From the NCBI GenBank assembly GCA_003586115.2, contig QVOM02000021.1, positions 9,438,248 to 9,502,247 on the forward strand: DNA of 64,000 nucleotides. Reading direction: 5' to 3'. Positions 23,869-34,984 of the stretch are shown piece by piece (the first letter of the stretch is position 1; each line of letters opens with the position of its first letter). The stretch is from Salvator merianae. Its lineage: Eukaryota > Chordata > Lepidosauria > Squamata > Teiidae. The notes under the pieces are model-generated. The model saw only the letters and a program-made list of their open reading frames with translations. It was not told where the DNA came from and did not search any database. A program made the translations under genes and the position numbers.

Positions 23869-24029
23869 GGCCTGTTCGCACTTACAACAGTATAACAGTC
23901 TAAGTAGCATGGTTCGGGCTGGTCGGGTTTGGGTACAGAGATGGATCTTCGCACCTGTCAGCGCTGGAACACTCCACAAACTGACCAGCGCTGGACACAG
24001 TGCAAATAGGAGCACACTAGTTTAGTAGC

Positions 24030-24106
24030 TGTGTTTGAACCTAGAGGGTCTGTGTTCGAACCCAGAAGGTCTGTGTTCGAACCCAGAGGGTCAGTGTTCG
24101 AACCTG
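24030..24106 (+). repeat. 21-bp tandem repeat (about 3.7 units)
   Basis: Unit TGTGTTCGAACCCAGAGGGT plus C, repeated nearly perfectly; each unit contains the palindrome TTCGAA. Confidence 0.85.
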
Positions 24107-24299
24107 TGTCTGAAAAGGCTACCAGGGTCTGGACTCCAAGGTCTGAACTGGGGTGTGAACCAGCAGACTACGCCTGCGCTTCCCTACCCCACCACCATTT
24201 TGAACCTGGAAATGGTGCGAGTGCACTTTCCCTGATCCTCATCTGATCGTGCAGGTCGGGTTGGAGACTACAATTTAGTTGACAGGTAACTAAACAGCA

Positions 24300-24960
24300 G
24301 CGGCAGCCATCTTCTGGGCCATGAGCCCACCCATCATGCACGTGTGATGTCGTGATCATGCATGCACAATGGGCAATGGGGCCTACCCCTTCACGTGGGC
24401 CCGGATGGGCCCATGTGAGCCCCCAATCGGGTACACAACGCCACAATTAGACCTGGGACACCAGATGGACGGTCCCCACAGCACCGGCCTGCAATCGTCT
24501 GGCCACTGTCATTGTGAACGGCAGGCCCATGCAGTGTGTGGCGTGACACAGATCACACCTGTGCACTGGCCCCCTCACCATAATGCCATCGGGCCCGCGG
24601 TGCCCCAATCAGGGTGGCCTGACCATACCAATCGGGCTGGGGTAGGCCCGATGGTGCTACGGTGAGGGACCCAGTGCGCAGACGTGATCCATGTCACGCC
24701 TGTGCATTGCATGGGCCTCCCAGTCGCCATGGCAGTGGCCCGACACTTGCCGCAGTGACCGTCCTTCATGCCCGCAATCAGGCACTGGAATGCTGAATGG
24801 GGCGCAGTGTGGTCCCATTTGGCATCCCAGGCCCGATCGCAGCATCGTGGGTCCAATTGGAGCCACCTCGCGTGGGCCGATTTGCACCCATGTGAAGGGG
24901 TAGACCCCATTGCCCATCACACGTGCACACCCACCCACGTAGGGCTGCTGCCGGTCACCA
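24300..24960. repeat. Long imperfect inverted repeat (arms about 320 bp)
   Basis: Reading inward, GGGCAATGGGGCCTACCCCT (24369 on) is matched on the opposite strand by GGGCAATGGGGTCTACCCCT (from 24919 leftwards). The match continues through GGCCACTG, CACTGG and CCCTCACC (24572-24579), which pairs with GGTGAGGG (24661-24668). Arms differ at many positions, so the palindrome is old or evolving. Confidence 0.8.
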
Positions 24961-25199
24961 TGGCAGAGGTCAGACACCTGCTGGCCACTGTCATGGTGAG
25001 GATCAAGCATGGCTACCAGCGTTCGCATGTGCGAATGCCGGTAGCCAGCTTCAGGTATGGTTTTTGGCCCCATTGTGCAGACAGTGTCTGCACGATGGGG
25101 TCTGTTCCACCATAGAATGGGCTAAATAGCCCATTCTACGGTGGGAAGTGCAAACATGCCTGAAGAATCTATTTTGCTACGTCTCTGGAGAGTAGCATC

Positions 25200-25600
25200 T
25201 GTTTGCCAGAGCAGTTGCCAGGAGGCAGACCTCCCAAGACACTGCTGACCACATGGGCCTTTCACTGGGGGTACTCTCTAGTGGAAAAACTGTCAGGGAA
25301 TGCACCAACCCGAGACCACTTTACAGTGGTTTCCCAGTGTTTCTGGGCCATGGGTCACTCCAGCCATTGCCATGCAGAAGCTGGAGCAGCCCACACGGCA
25401 TGTAGAACCTGGCACCATTTTGAAACAGCCCGCTTCTGGGGCCATTTCTGGGCTTGTTGCTGGGGAAAAAACAACAACAGTCTGCAACTTTGGAAGCTGG
25501 GACAAGCAGCCGTTCCTGATCTGAATCGCTGATTCAAGCTAGAGAACAGACTCCACATCATGCCCCAGGGTACACAGTGTGGAAGCAACCTTGGTATCTA
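25200..25600 (+). mobile_element. Relic of a stem-loop transposon (family I)
   Basis: Aligns loosely with 34985-35290: both hold a GGCACCATTTTG or GGTGCCACTTCAC block after a GCATGTAGAACC-type word, and both end in a CCACATCATGCMCCAGGG-like motif. Ends not defined. Confidence 0.4.
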
Positions 25601-27076
25601 AATATAAATTACCCTGTGAAAATTGTATGCAAATTAGTTTCCTTGTTCCTCCTTGTTTTGCAAACCGATGTTCTCTTTGTCTGGTACATATCTGACCATC
25701 CTATCTATAGCCCCTGCCTCACTTCAAACAGCAGAAGAATCATGAGGAAAATTGCTGAGAAACAGACTGGTATGGGGAAAGATATCCCCCCATGTCTTCA
25801 GCTATGTAAGACCTTGAAAGTAACCACTTGCATTGTGAATTATGCTCAGAAACAGACAGGAAACCGTTGGAATTTGGGTGAGATGAGTTCTGACTTAGAA
25901 GCCGAATAAATATAATTTAAAGAAACTGTTCTTTCCAACGGTTGTTGATTCATGTAGAGAATATTGCAGGAGCCCAGCTTGGAGGCTATAAGAGCATGGC
26001 AGCTCTAGGAAAAAATAGTATTTAAACTAGGTTTGAGAGATGTCTATAGCTATCTGTCTGCCTCAGACAGCCATCCATATCCTCATATCAGTTCTGCCTT
26101 CTTTCTCAAGGAGACTTTCGTTTTCCACATCAACTTTTTCTCCTCCACATCCTCCTTCTAGAATCTGCTCTTTTGATTTGCAGACTCTTAGCTTTATTGA
26201 ATTTATCTCCCCTCCCCTCCTGTACTCTTTCTTCCCCCTGCTGCCTGCCAAGCTTATTCTACCTCCCACAGAGCACAAATGCCTAAAGGATACGTGGGCT
26301 GGGAGAAGGGAACCAGAAGGCTTCTTTTCCGTAATTCATTTACACAGAAAAGCAGCTTTCACCGCATGCTGCAGCGTGGGCTGACACACACTGATGGTTG
26401 TGACTGCATCACTTGACACACCTCTAAATGCATTAATTAATGCTATTGCATAACAGGTCTCATCTCCCTCTTCACCAGCTTGGTGAAACAATAACTGGCT
26501 CATGAAGGGAATGGATGGCTGCAGAACCAGGCAGTATTGCAGGTGGGAAGGAAAAAAAAGGCATAGCTTTTGTGGCATCTTAAAGGTAAACAGACTTATT
26601 GCAGCTCCTAGCTCCAATCAGCTTCAGTTAGGATGGCTTTTGTGCACCAGAGTCTGCTCCAACGAAAATCAATCATGAGACTGAGAATATGAACCAGCAT
26701 AAATCAGAAATGACAAAAGAACACTATTCTCTGGAGCCATCCAACATATCAGGTGCCAACTACAAAAAAGACATTTCAAGGCCCAAAGTCCTCAATCTAT
26801 ATCATGGGAACTATCCACATTACCAGAAAGATTAATAAGTTTAAGGAATCAGAGAAATAAATGGATATTCACAGGAAAGCCATAAATGTTTCATAAATCA
26901 ATGCCGTTTCCATTGTTTATTTGGATTTTGATTTATTGTCTTTTCAGAATTACTCTGAATGATTGCCCAGTTCAGTTTTAACATAGGTATTCTGTAACCT
27001 CTTTAAAAAACAAAACAATCCTCATGCCTATTCTTTGGATTTTTTTATTGCTCTCTTATAAAAAACATTGACTTTG
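25601..27076. other. Unassigned stretch; possible old repeat at 26560-26650
   Basis: AGCTTTTGTGGCATCTTAAA near 26565 resembles a common reptile interspersed repeat, from memory only. The rest is unassigned. Confidence 0.35.
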
Positions 27077-27513
27077 GGCCTGTTTGCACATTAGTGCTAG
27101 TGAGCGATGAGACGCTCACTAGTACAGTATATCTGGATTTCATGGAGGCCTGAGCGATTAGGAGCGTCTGCAGATGCTCATGATCGCTACTAGCTGTGGA
27201 TAACAAAACTGTAGTCCACAACTATACCAGGAGCAGCAGGACTGCTCCCAGTATGCAGGATTAGCATCTACTTCCTAGGCCACGGTCCAGCATCGTAAAT
27301 TTAATCCATATCAGAAGAGTACAAGGACTGAATTCGTCTTCTGATCGTTCCCACAGTTACAGTTTAACACGGACTCAATTCGTACTTGCTCGTTCTCACA
27401 CTGATGTTTCCCGTGCTTGGCACGGAGAAACAGTACCTTTTCTGCCTCCACCCCTCGTCAGATTCTCCTCCCTGTGCAGTCAGTGATTGGCTGCAGTCCC
27501 AATGTTCAAATCT

Positions 27514-27521
27514 TGACGTCA
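27514..27521. promoter_or_regulatory. CRE-like palindrome TGACGTCA in Harbinger-like copy 2
   Basis: Same position relative to the inverted CCAAT box as in copy 1, although the surrounding sequence has diverged. Confidence 0.4.
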
Positions 27522-28115
27522 CAGGGGTGGGAAAGTCAAGCTCCGCTCTGCGTTTGTCCCTGCTGCTGCCTCAGAACGTGGATTCACTTGGCAGCGTTAC
27601 TAGTCATTCGCCATTTGCTCCTTAACCACACTACAGCCTCTATCTACACAAGCAGAACTTTAAAACTATGTGTACCGCACAATTAAGTTTTTTAAAGGGC
27701 TGATGGTGATTTCTGCCCCTTGCAAGTGCACTTTTGCACAATTGTGCAATTTAAAAGTAGCGCAAAAGCAGGGAGAGGTCCGTGACGAAGGGGAAACGTG
27801 GGGAGGGAATGTGGGGGGGCTCTATTATCTTGATAGTGCAGTTCATCACCAGCAAATGGACTCTGTCTCATCTCCCCCAGAGACAACTGCAGCGGCATGT
27901 GTCCCCGCTGTGTAGCTGCGTGCTGCTGATGGCAAAACTAATCTTGAGTGGGTTTGTTGTTGGGGCAAGAGGACTGCAACCCCAAACAGGCACAGTTTAT
28001 TTTTTGGTTTAAAGAGCGGACGGAAGTTGAGGAAGCCTTTAATTTCTTCCTGGCAGTGTTGAATGGGGGATAAAGAAAGAGAAAGGACCGCAGCTTAGGA
28101 AGTAAAAAGGAGGAC

Positions 28116-28237
28116 GGTTTCTTTTCCCCTGGCAGCGACGGAAGGGGGGATAATGGAGGCAGAGGAAACTACTGCTGGTTTCTTTTCCCCTGGCAGCGAC
28201 GGAAGGGGGGATAATGGAGGCAGAGGAAACTACTGCT
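28116..28237 (+). repeat. 61-bp tandem duplication inside Harbinger-like copy 2
   Basis: Two almost perfect units starting GGTTTCTTTTCCCCTGGCAG (28116 and 28177). Copy 1 has only one unit, near 7390-7450, so the duplication arose after the copies separated. Confidence 0.9.
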
Positions 28238-28797
28238 CTTCCTGCCCACCCACAAAGTCTGTCATTGGACGGCACAAAATGGGGATCCCTCCCTCTGCAT
28301 GCCCCCAAAAAAGTACGGTCCCTCCCAAATAGTCTCCTTCACCGTTCCCACATCGCAAAGTAAAGCACGCTAGCAATCTGGAACGACTTGAGAACTCATT
28401 AAATCCGAATACAAAGTAGTCCGGATTTCGCCAGTTTAGTCTGGAAAAACTACGGAACGGCAAGATCGTGTCGGGCCAGCGGAAACTGAAGATGGCTTGT
28501 AAACTGATTAAATGCCATGTCGGAATGCGGCCTAGTGTGAATACTGCAGGCTGCGGTGTGGACGCGGCTCTGAACTCACACACCACATCCCCCATTGTCA
28601 TGGCAGTGACCTTACATTTCCATGTCTAATATCATGGTGGCGTGGCCAGCATTTGCCCTGCGAGTGCTAGAATCCTATTTACGGGTTGCTGCAGCCCTCA
28701 CAGTGCGGATGGCCGCCGCACTGGGGACTGTTCTACCTTGGAATGTTTGTATTCAAACATTCCAAGGTGGAGGGTGCCAAAAGGTCCTTTGTAACTG

Positions 28798-29424
28798 CAA
28801 CTTCTCTTGCATAGAACCAGTGCAAACTAGAAAATACAATATATTCAGGCTTGAAAGTTTATTTTTAGTACAGCCATTTTAAAAGCAAACCATAGATGCA
28901 AAGTTGCCCTATTTTGCCTCTATAAGCTCTGTGTTTGTCTTGAGTTCCTATCCGGTGACTATGCCGCCCCAGTTTTCAGGGTACAGAGGTTTCTATGACC
29001 TGCTAATTCCATTCAGGAAGCTTGTCTTCAGTTAGGAGCAACTCCAGTCCTCTGGTGGGAGGTGCCTTGGTCCAGGACCCTCTGCTGGGGCACCTTTCTC
29101 ACATCCCTGCCATGGCAACATAAGATGCTTGTGCATCTCCATTTCGCATGATGCAAGCTGTCAGACGGCATTGTGGTGGGGGCATCTGCCCTCCATATGA
29201 CTTCTTGCACCCTTGCTTCCAGCCACCAGGGGGAGGGTGCTGGTCATTTCAGAGGTTAGCTGATACCACAGAATGTTGAGACTCTTCATCTCAGACAGCC
29301 TATGGAAGCATCTGTACAAAATTAAGTGGAGACATGGCCTAGATTTCCTGAGTCCTCTTCATTCCCCCTTGGAATTCCTTCTACATTTGACAATTTGAAA
29401 AGCTCCCCTAGTTCCTAAGTATTC
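28798..29424. other. Unassigned stretch
   Basis: Nothing recognised. Confidence 0.5.
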
Positions 29425-29552
29425 TAAGGCCATGTCTTCATTATGCAGCAATGGCATCTTAATTGAGGCCAGTTCTACCACTCCCCACGGAGGTTTGCTG
29501 CCCTGAGGGCCTAATTAAGGTGCCTTTATTACGTAATGGAGACACAGCCTAA
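29425..29552 (+). mobile_element. Palindromic MITE, 128 bp
   Basis: The first and last ~48 bp are inverted copies: TAAGGCCATGTCTTCATTAT at the left and, on the opposite strand from the right, TTAGGCTGTGTCTCCATTAC. Flanked by TAA on both sides (TCTAA|GGCC and GCC|TAAG), consistent with a Harbinger-type 3-bp duplication. Confidence 0.75.
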
Positions 29553-29945
29553 GTAAAAAATACTATTTCATGGATGACTAGGTGGTTTTCTTATTTATTA
29601 AAATGCCATGCAATCCATTCTACAGTGTGTGACCAAATTAGCTTGCCTTTTAAGCACAGTAATGAAAGATTTCTGCTTTCAATACAACACATATTCCAAG
29701 CTCTTCCAACAGATTGCCTTTAACTTCCTTATTTTCTGGACAGGAAACTATTTTTTCTGCCTTTCCTCTCTTCCCTTCCCCCGAACCATTTTGTAGATTT
29801 TGGGGGGTGAAACGTGCTACTGCATCACATATGAGTAAGAAGAAGGAAAAGGCAAATGGGAAATCGTGTACTCTTCTCACTGTTATGTACAGGAATGAGG
29901 CATATTTTCTATGTTACACTGTTTTCTAGTTTGTAGCTTCATCAA
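29553..29945. other. Unassigned short stretch
   Basis: Nothing recognised. Confidence 0.5.
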
Positions 29946-30140
29946 AGGGAGTGGCTGTAGCTGAGTGGTAGAGCAAACTGCCTGGAAAGCAGAGTGTTGC
30001 CAGTTCGATCCACAGCATCTCCCAGGAAGTAGGCAATGGCAAAACACTTCTGCATCTCTGCCAAGAAAACTGCATCGAGGTACCCTTGCAGTCAACCAGA
30101 TGTTGCCCACAACTCAGTAGTACCCAACAACAAGTATCAA
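29946..30140 (+). mobile_element. tRNA-derived SINE, best copy
   Basis: The 5' part is tRNA-like with both RNA polymerase III promoter boxes: A box TAGCTGAGTGG (29958-29968) and B box GTTCGATCC (30003-30011), about 45 bp apart. It continues into a non-tRNA body containing GGCAATGGCAAAACACTTCT and CTGCCAAGAAAACTGCAT. It is not a functional tRNA, because the stems do not close and the body follows directly. Other copies lie at 13546-13715, 14456-14606 and 44960-45090. SINEs borrow LINE machinery to move; which LINE serves this one is not clear from the 3' end. Confidence 0.85.
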
Positions 30141-30293
30141 TATGCCATTTTTCATTCATTCAATAACAACACATTTTCCTTCTCAATGTAGAAATAAGAT
30201 CTCCTAAAGAGTCTCTTTCTGGAACTTTGGCAGAAACACACACAAAATGAGTTCAACATGCACCCACAGAAACACATGCATCTTCTCTTATAC

Positions 30294-30310
30294 AAAAAAA
30301 AAAAAAAAAA
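30294..30310 (+). repeat. A17 homopolymer
   Basis: Uninterrupted adenines. No LINE or SINE body precedes it that I can identify. Confidence 0.9.
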
Positions 30311-30439
30311 TTGTCATAGAGAAAAGAAAGTTAGCAACATTCTCCTTTGTGGTGCCATTGGGACATTTTCCCCTCTATGTCAGGTTCAGGAAAATATACA
30401 ATATAATACGTTCTGGCAAGATTTGTACCCTACAATTCT

Positions 30440-31235
30440 ACTGTTTACATAACAGGGAACTCACTTGTGGGGTTTCTCGAGGTCAATCTTATCTCCAATG
30501 CTCATTAACATCTATACGAAGCTGCTGAGAGAGGTCATCAGGAGATTTGGAGTGAGGTGTCATCAATATGCAGATGATATCCAGTTCTATCTCTCCATGC
30601 CATCTGAATCAGGAGAGGTGGTTAAAGTGCTTAACATGTGCCTGGAGGTGGTAATGGACTGGATGAGGGCCAACAAATTGAAGTTGAATTCAGACAAGAG
30701 GAAGGTGCTGTGTAAAACTGGGTCTCGAGTCCGTGAAGTTGGGAGGCATCCTGTTCTCAATGGAGTTGTAATGCCTTGGAAGGGACAGGTACGAAATCTA
30801 GGGATGCTCTTGGACTCTGCACTGACACTTGAAACTCAGGTGGAGGCTGTTGCCAAGAGTGCCTATAACCAACGACAGCTGTTCTGACAGTTAAAGCCTC
30901 TTCTAGATAGAGATGATTTGGCCACAGTTATCCATGGTAACCTTCAGACTGGACTATTGTAATGCACTCTACATGGGGCTGCCCTTGAAGATGGTTCAGA
31001 AACCACAGCTGGTGCAGAATGCAGCCGCTAGGCTGCTGACTGAGACAGCTGGACGAATGCACATCACACCAGTCTTTAAAAAGCTGCACTGGCTTCCAAT
31101 TCACTACTGAGCCCACTTCAAAGTGTTAACATTAACTTATAAGGCCCTAAATGACTTGGGCCCCAAATATCTAAAGGAACGCCTTCTTCCATATCAACCT
31201 GCCCGTGCCTTAAGGTCTGTAGGGGATGCCCTTCT
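30440..31235 (+). mobile_element. CR1/L2-like LINE, reverse transcriptase to C-terminus
   Basis: Contains the reverse-transcriptase core and the C-terminal region of a Jockey-superfamily LINE. The 3' half is nearly collinear with the reverse complement of 48480-47975, showing two members of one family. It is 5' truncated just upstream of the GVSRGQ-like motif, and its 3' end is replaced by a small MITE at 31236. Confidence 0.85.
30465..31108 (+). pseudogene. LINE reverse transcriptase fragment (YADD motif)
   Basis: A 140-residue frame holds ILSPMLINIYTKLL (motif 4/B-type block) and HQYADDIQFYL, whose YADD box (30567-30578) is the catalytic motif of reverse transcriptase. Next come WMRANKLKLNSDK (thumb-proximal block) and LGMLLDSALTLETQV. 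It stops at 30888, continues as LKPLLDRDDLATVIHG, then shifts frame near 30940 and resumes as RLDYCNALYMGLPLKMVQKP, QLVQNAAARLL and HITPVFKKLHWLPIHY. This order is characteristic of CR1/L2-clade ORF2. A stop, a frameshift and the loss of the endonuclease make it non-functional. Confidence 0.88.
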
Positions 31236-31316
31236 GGTTGGTATTTCAGACTATCCATGCTTTATTCCAGAATATTCAAATATAGCGGAATAAATAAGTG
31301 AAGTCTGGATGCAACC
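31236..31316. mobile_element. Miniature palindromic MITE (81 bp), family G-like
   Basis: Inverted ends GGTTGGTATTTCAGACT and AGTCTGGATGCAACC, with an inner TTTATTCC/GGAATAAA pair. It lies at the point where LINE similarity is lost. Confidence 0.5.
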
Positions 31317-31800
31317 CTTATATTTACTTCTCTCAAAAGAACATAGAAATGCCCCACTGGATTGGGCCCATGACCCATCTATTCCAGTTGCCAGCCAGCT
31401 GCACAAGGACTCCAGCAGTAGGACATAAACACACAGCTTGCTCCACTTGCAGTCTTTCAGCAACTGACCTTTGGAAGCATGCCCCTTCCGCTAACAACCT
31501 TGATAGCTCTGACTTATATCAACTGATCAAACCTTTTGAGACCATCCAAGCTGGTAGCCAACACCACATCTCATGGAAGCAAAAGAAATATGTCCTCGTG
31601 TCTTGGGTAACCTCTGGTTCTAGTCTTTTGGGAAAGGGAGAACTTTTTCCTATCCACTTTGTCTATACCATGTATAATTGTATTCACTTCTGTCACATCT
31701 TGCTTGGCCGATATGGAGAAATGACATCCTCTTGGACTTATGGTCACAGCAAATGTCTGTCTGAATATAATCTTCCTCTGATACATTCTACTGTAATCTG
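31317..31800 (-). mobile_element. CR1-like LINE 3' end, minus strand
   Basis: AAGAACATAGAAATGCCCCA then a GATTGGGCCCATGACCCATC block resembles the AAGAACATAAGA...CTGGATCAGGCC family at 45288 and 51908. The same orientation continues with a diverged ORF2 C-terminal and 3' UTR (frame fragment at 31571-31786). Heavily diverged. Confidence 0.6.
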
Positions 31801-33199
31801 TAACTAAATAATGTACTTGCCCTTTTCAAAAAGCATGGAATATGTATTTGGTTTGAACACAAGTTCTTCTGTTTTCTCCACACCCTATTCAACTGCACAG
31901 AGAATGGTTCAGTGAAAACGTAAGTGGCTTAACATAAGTTCTCTGTGACTTATAAGCCTCAAATGTTAATTTTTGTCATAGCTGCAAGGCTGTGTGCCAT
32001 GTCCCTGTAATTTGCCGTCACCTTTCATCACATTTCTTAAAGACATAAAATCAAGGAAGCAGAAAAAAAAAGAAAGCGTTCGAGAAGCAGAGAATCCAAA
32101 GGAACAAAATGCCACCAGGTGCAGCTTAGGGTTGCACAAGCTCAAAATTCTTTCTCTTGTTGTCCTCCTACTTCGTTAAAGATGATGTTGATTAATTTTT
32201 CAAGGTGTGAAAAGCAAGGCCCATTAAAAGAAAAAGACAGCTGGTGGTTGACGTTTCTTGGTTTGTGCACTTCTATGTTCTCATTCTGGCAAGGAGATAT
32301 TTCTGGATGTGAGTAGGAAAAAGTTATGTTTAGTTCAAGGGAAAAAGCAAGGCACCTTTAATACCTTGTGTGTGTCAGTGGCGTAAAGGTCCATGAATGC
32401 AGGAATGTATAATTTTTCACAGAAGAGACCATTTTGAACACTGCATGGGCCAGGACTATGAAACTGAGAGGATGAAGTTTGTGTAGCAGGATGGAGAGCA
32501 TGGAGTAGAAAAGGTTAGGCAAAAATGTGTAAATTTCAGTTTCATCAAGGTAAGCTAGTGGTTTGAATGCACAGAACCAAGAGTATCAATTGCACCACTG
32601 CTCAGTTTCACCTGCCCTCTAGTCACAGTCCTCAGGCCACATCTGAGCTGGAGGGCCTATCTGGTCTGCAACAGAATCCCTTTCAGATGTAATCAGATGT
32701 AAGTCAGCTTTGGACAGTGTGACATAGCTCAAGGTCATTTGGTGAACTCCATGGCTAATCATAGGAGTTATTTCAACATCTGGTCAGAATATGGTCCTAA
32801 AGGCCTCCAAAGAAAAGACGATACTTTCACTGAGAGTTAGACGTGTATGGAAAATAAATGTGGCAGAAGTTACTATTTATGATGTCAGTGTATTATTTTC
32901 AAGATGAGTTGCACTTTTGAGGGCTACAAACGCATTGTTATCTGGGTGGCCAGGGTGAAACCTGAATGCTAGATTATCTTTAATGCAATCAAGCATGCCT
33001 CCCCTGACCTTATAATGAAAGCATTAGTGCCATGACAGTCTTCTAATGTTGGATATCCCTTGTTTGTTGCATTTACACAAGCCCTTGTCCATTCTAACCT
33101 AAATTACCAACCTACTGCTGTTGAAAAGATTGCTCAAGAAATTTCTAGGCCCCATCTTTAAGGTCCAGAGAAGAGCCACCTGTACAGCTGGATCTGACA
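31801..33199. other. Unassigned 1.4-kb stretch
   Basis: No element, repeat or coding signal that I can support. Confidence 0.5.
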
Positions 33200-33322
33200 G
33201 TTCCACCACTGGAATGGGAGGGGCAGAATGCACACACATAGTCAGCACTTCCCCCCGATACAGATGGCAGGTCCCTATTCTTGGATATAATCTGGAATAA
33301 GGTCCAGTGCAGAAAGGGCCAG
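33200..33322 (+). mobile_element. MITE family A, right part
   Basis: GATGGCAGGTCCCTATTCTT, GGATATAATCTGGAATAAGG and CAGTGCAGAAAGGGCC match the right half of the complete copies at 49897 and 52330. Confidence 0.75.
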
Positions 33323-34984
33323 AGATCATGAGTTTGGTTTTCTCTCTTAGCTGACTCTCAGTAACTGCCAGTTCACACAGAATTCTCTTCAAATTCCCAC
33401 TCTTCTGTTTTTCAGTGACTTTCACTCTGAAACCTTGCTCCCTTTGATATTAGATGAGCACAAAACATTTCAATGTAGGAATGCTCCCTTGCTGATTCCT
33501 TCCCCCCCCCCCCCGTCTCCAATTTGGATTCTGATTGGTCTTATGGTCTCTTTCTTTATTGGCTGCCCTGTTCTCAAAAAATGAAGCACTGTCAGAGGCA
33601 ACTCTACTTCCTGGCTGGAGGAAGGAAGAGAAACCTAAAAGATTGAATTTCAAAATGTATTGAAAGAGACACAGAGGATTTTTGGAGGGAGGAGATCAGA
33701 GGAAAATATTGTTTTTAAGAAAAAAAAAATCACCCAACTACTCTTTTGCTTTGTGGTTTGGAAGGTTGGTAGCATGCACCATCCAATCTGCTTTGGTGTC
33801 CTAAAAGTGAAGTGTAGGGAACAGGGAAGTGCTGAGTTTCCCAAATGTTGCCTCTGGACAACACACTTCATATATTTTGAGTTTTGTTGTTTCAGAACAG
33901 CTGATTTAGTGAACAATGAAATGTGCCAGAACAAAATACAAAAATAAAAAATTATGTGCACATTCCTATTTTATATCCACTCTCCTCTAGGGATTCTCCT
34001 AGGAAGTGTTTCCTCTATGGAAATAACCTTTACAAAAGAAAAAGAAATCCAAGTTTTTACCATGCCTACTCCTCTACACAGTTTTTACTCAAATCTAGCA
34101 AAAAAGTAAACAATTTGTGAGGGAAATCCTTGGAACTTATGAGTAAAGGTTTGAAGGGGAAATCAGTTCACTATGCAATATATAAGCCACAGGGAAAGGA
34201 AAAGAGCAACCATAACAAATAATGGAATAAATGTAAAATATCTGAATAAAATTAAACTTCATTCCTCCACACTAGGTATTTGAGTTCTCATGAGTAGATC
34301 TCCACTGGAAGATTGGGAAGCCATTTCCACTTATTTCTTCTTCTCCCTGAAGCACACTGAATTTCTTGCCTGGAGTGCCAGAAACCTGTCTCAAAGTGTG
34401 TGGGTGATGGTGAGGAGTAGAATGCATGGAAGAAACATGCACTAGAATTCTGGAACAAAGAAAGAAATTTGGAAGAGTGGGAAATATTTAGCCAGCAATG
34501 GCAAGCACATGGACCCATTTGCTATTAGAATGTGGGAAACTGCAACAACAAACCAGCCTGTCTTCTGAAATGCATCAAAGCCTAGTCTGCCATGGTTTGC
34601 TAAGAACAAAGGTTTATGGAGCATTGCCTCTCCATATCCTACCACACTAGTCACTGTTATATTTGACAAAGAAACAAGGTGGCCAGTATTCCTAAAGAGT
34701 AATGAGAGGGTGAAAAAATTATTAGAGTGAAGTACAGGTTATAAATTGAAATTGAGTGCATTTAGGGTGTTTGGAGCCAAATTACGTCTGAACAGATTCT
34801 GTATCTACATTTTTTCTGCACTACAGAATATATGAAATTCAAACTGATACTGCTAAATACACAGCCTCTGTATTACTGAGCCATTTTGTTTACAGCTTCT
34901 GTTTACAGAGCCTCTGTTTACATTCTGTAAACAGAAAACCAAAAATACAGAATGGAAATGATTGGGAGAAAATGAGTGTAAATA
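33323..34984. other. Unassigned 1.7-kb stretch
   Basis: A C13-14 run at 33503-33516 and an A run at 33720-33729; otherwise nothing recognised. Confidence 0.5.

Larger units (their letters stand above)
23869..25162 (+). mobile_element. Family E DNA transposon with a giant palindrome (1.3 kb)
   Basis: Inverted ends GGCCTGTTCGCACTTAC and GGGAAGTGCAAACATGCC. The left 430 bp match the short element at 3474-4058. They are followed by a GC-rich inverted repeat with arms of about 320 bp centred near 24620, then three hairpins in a row at 25008-25043, 25064-25100 and 25106-25146. A 21-bp tandem repeat lies at 24030-24106. Many short frames occur on both strands because of the GC content; none carries a transposase motif. 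The flanks share TGAA next to each end, which is not enough to define a target duplication. Superfamily unknown. Confidence 0.65.
27278..28532 (+). mobile_element. Harbinger-like non-autonomous element, copy 2 (1.26 kb)
   Basis: Ends GGCCACGGTCCAGCA and TGTCGGAATGCGGCC. Collinear with 6680-7749, including the CCAAT/TGACGTCA pair, the TTTAAAAGTAGCG block and the terminal 200 bp. It is longer because of an insertion around 27830-27960 and a 61-bp tandem duplication (28116-28237). The flanking bases are CTA and TAG, so the 3-bp duplication is not clean in this copy. No transposase. Confidence 0.7.
27077..28797 (+). mobile_element. Family D transposon split by a Harbinger-like element
   Basis: Outer ends are GGCCTGTTTGCACATTAG and GTGCCAAAAGGTC, with CTTTG on both flanks as a possible target duplication. 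The outer element is interrupted at 27278-28532 by the Harbinger-like copy 2; the two halves rejoin to match the order seen at 52779-53158 (CTGCTCCCAGTATGCAG ... ATGCTGCAAGCTGC). The right part carries two stem-loops (28652-28712 and 28734-28774) that are also present in the other family D copies. Confidence 0.65.

Noticed and set aside
29950..30015. Possible tRNA gene (A and B boxes present)
   Set aside because: Acceptor and anticodon stems do not close and the tRNA-like part runs directly into a SINE body found at three other sites.
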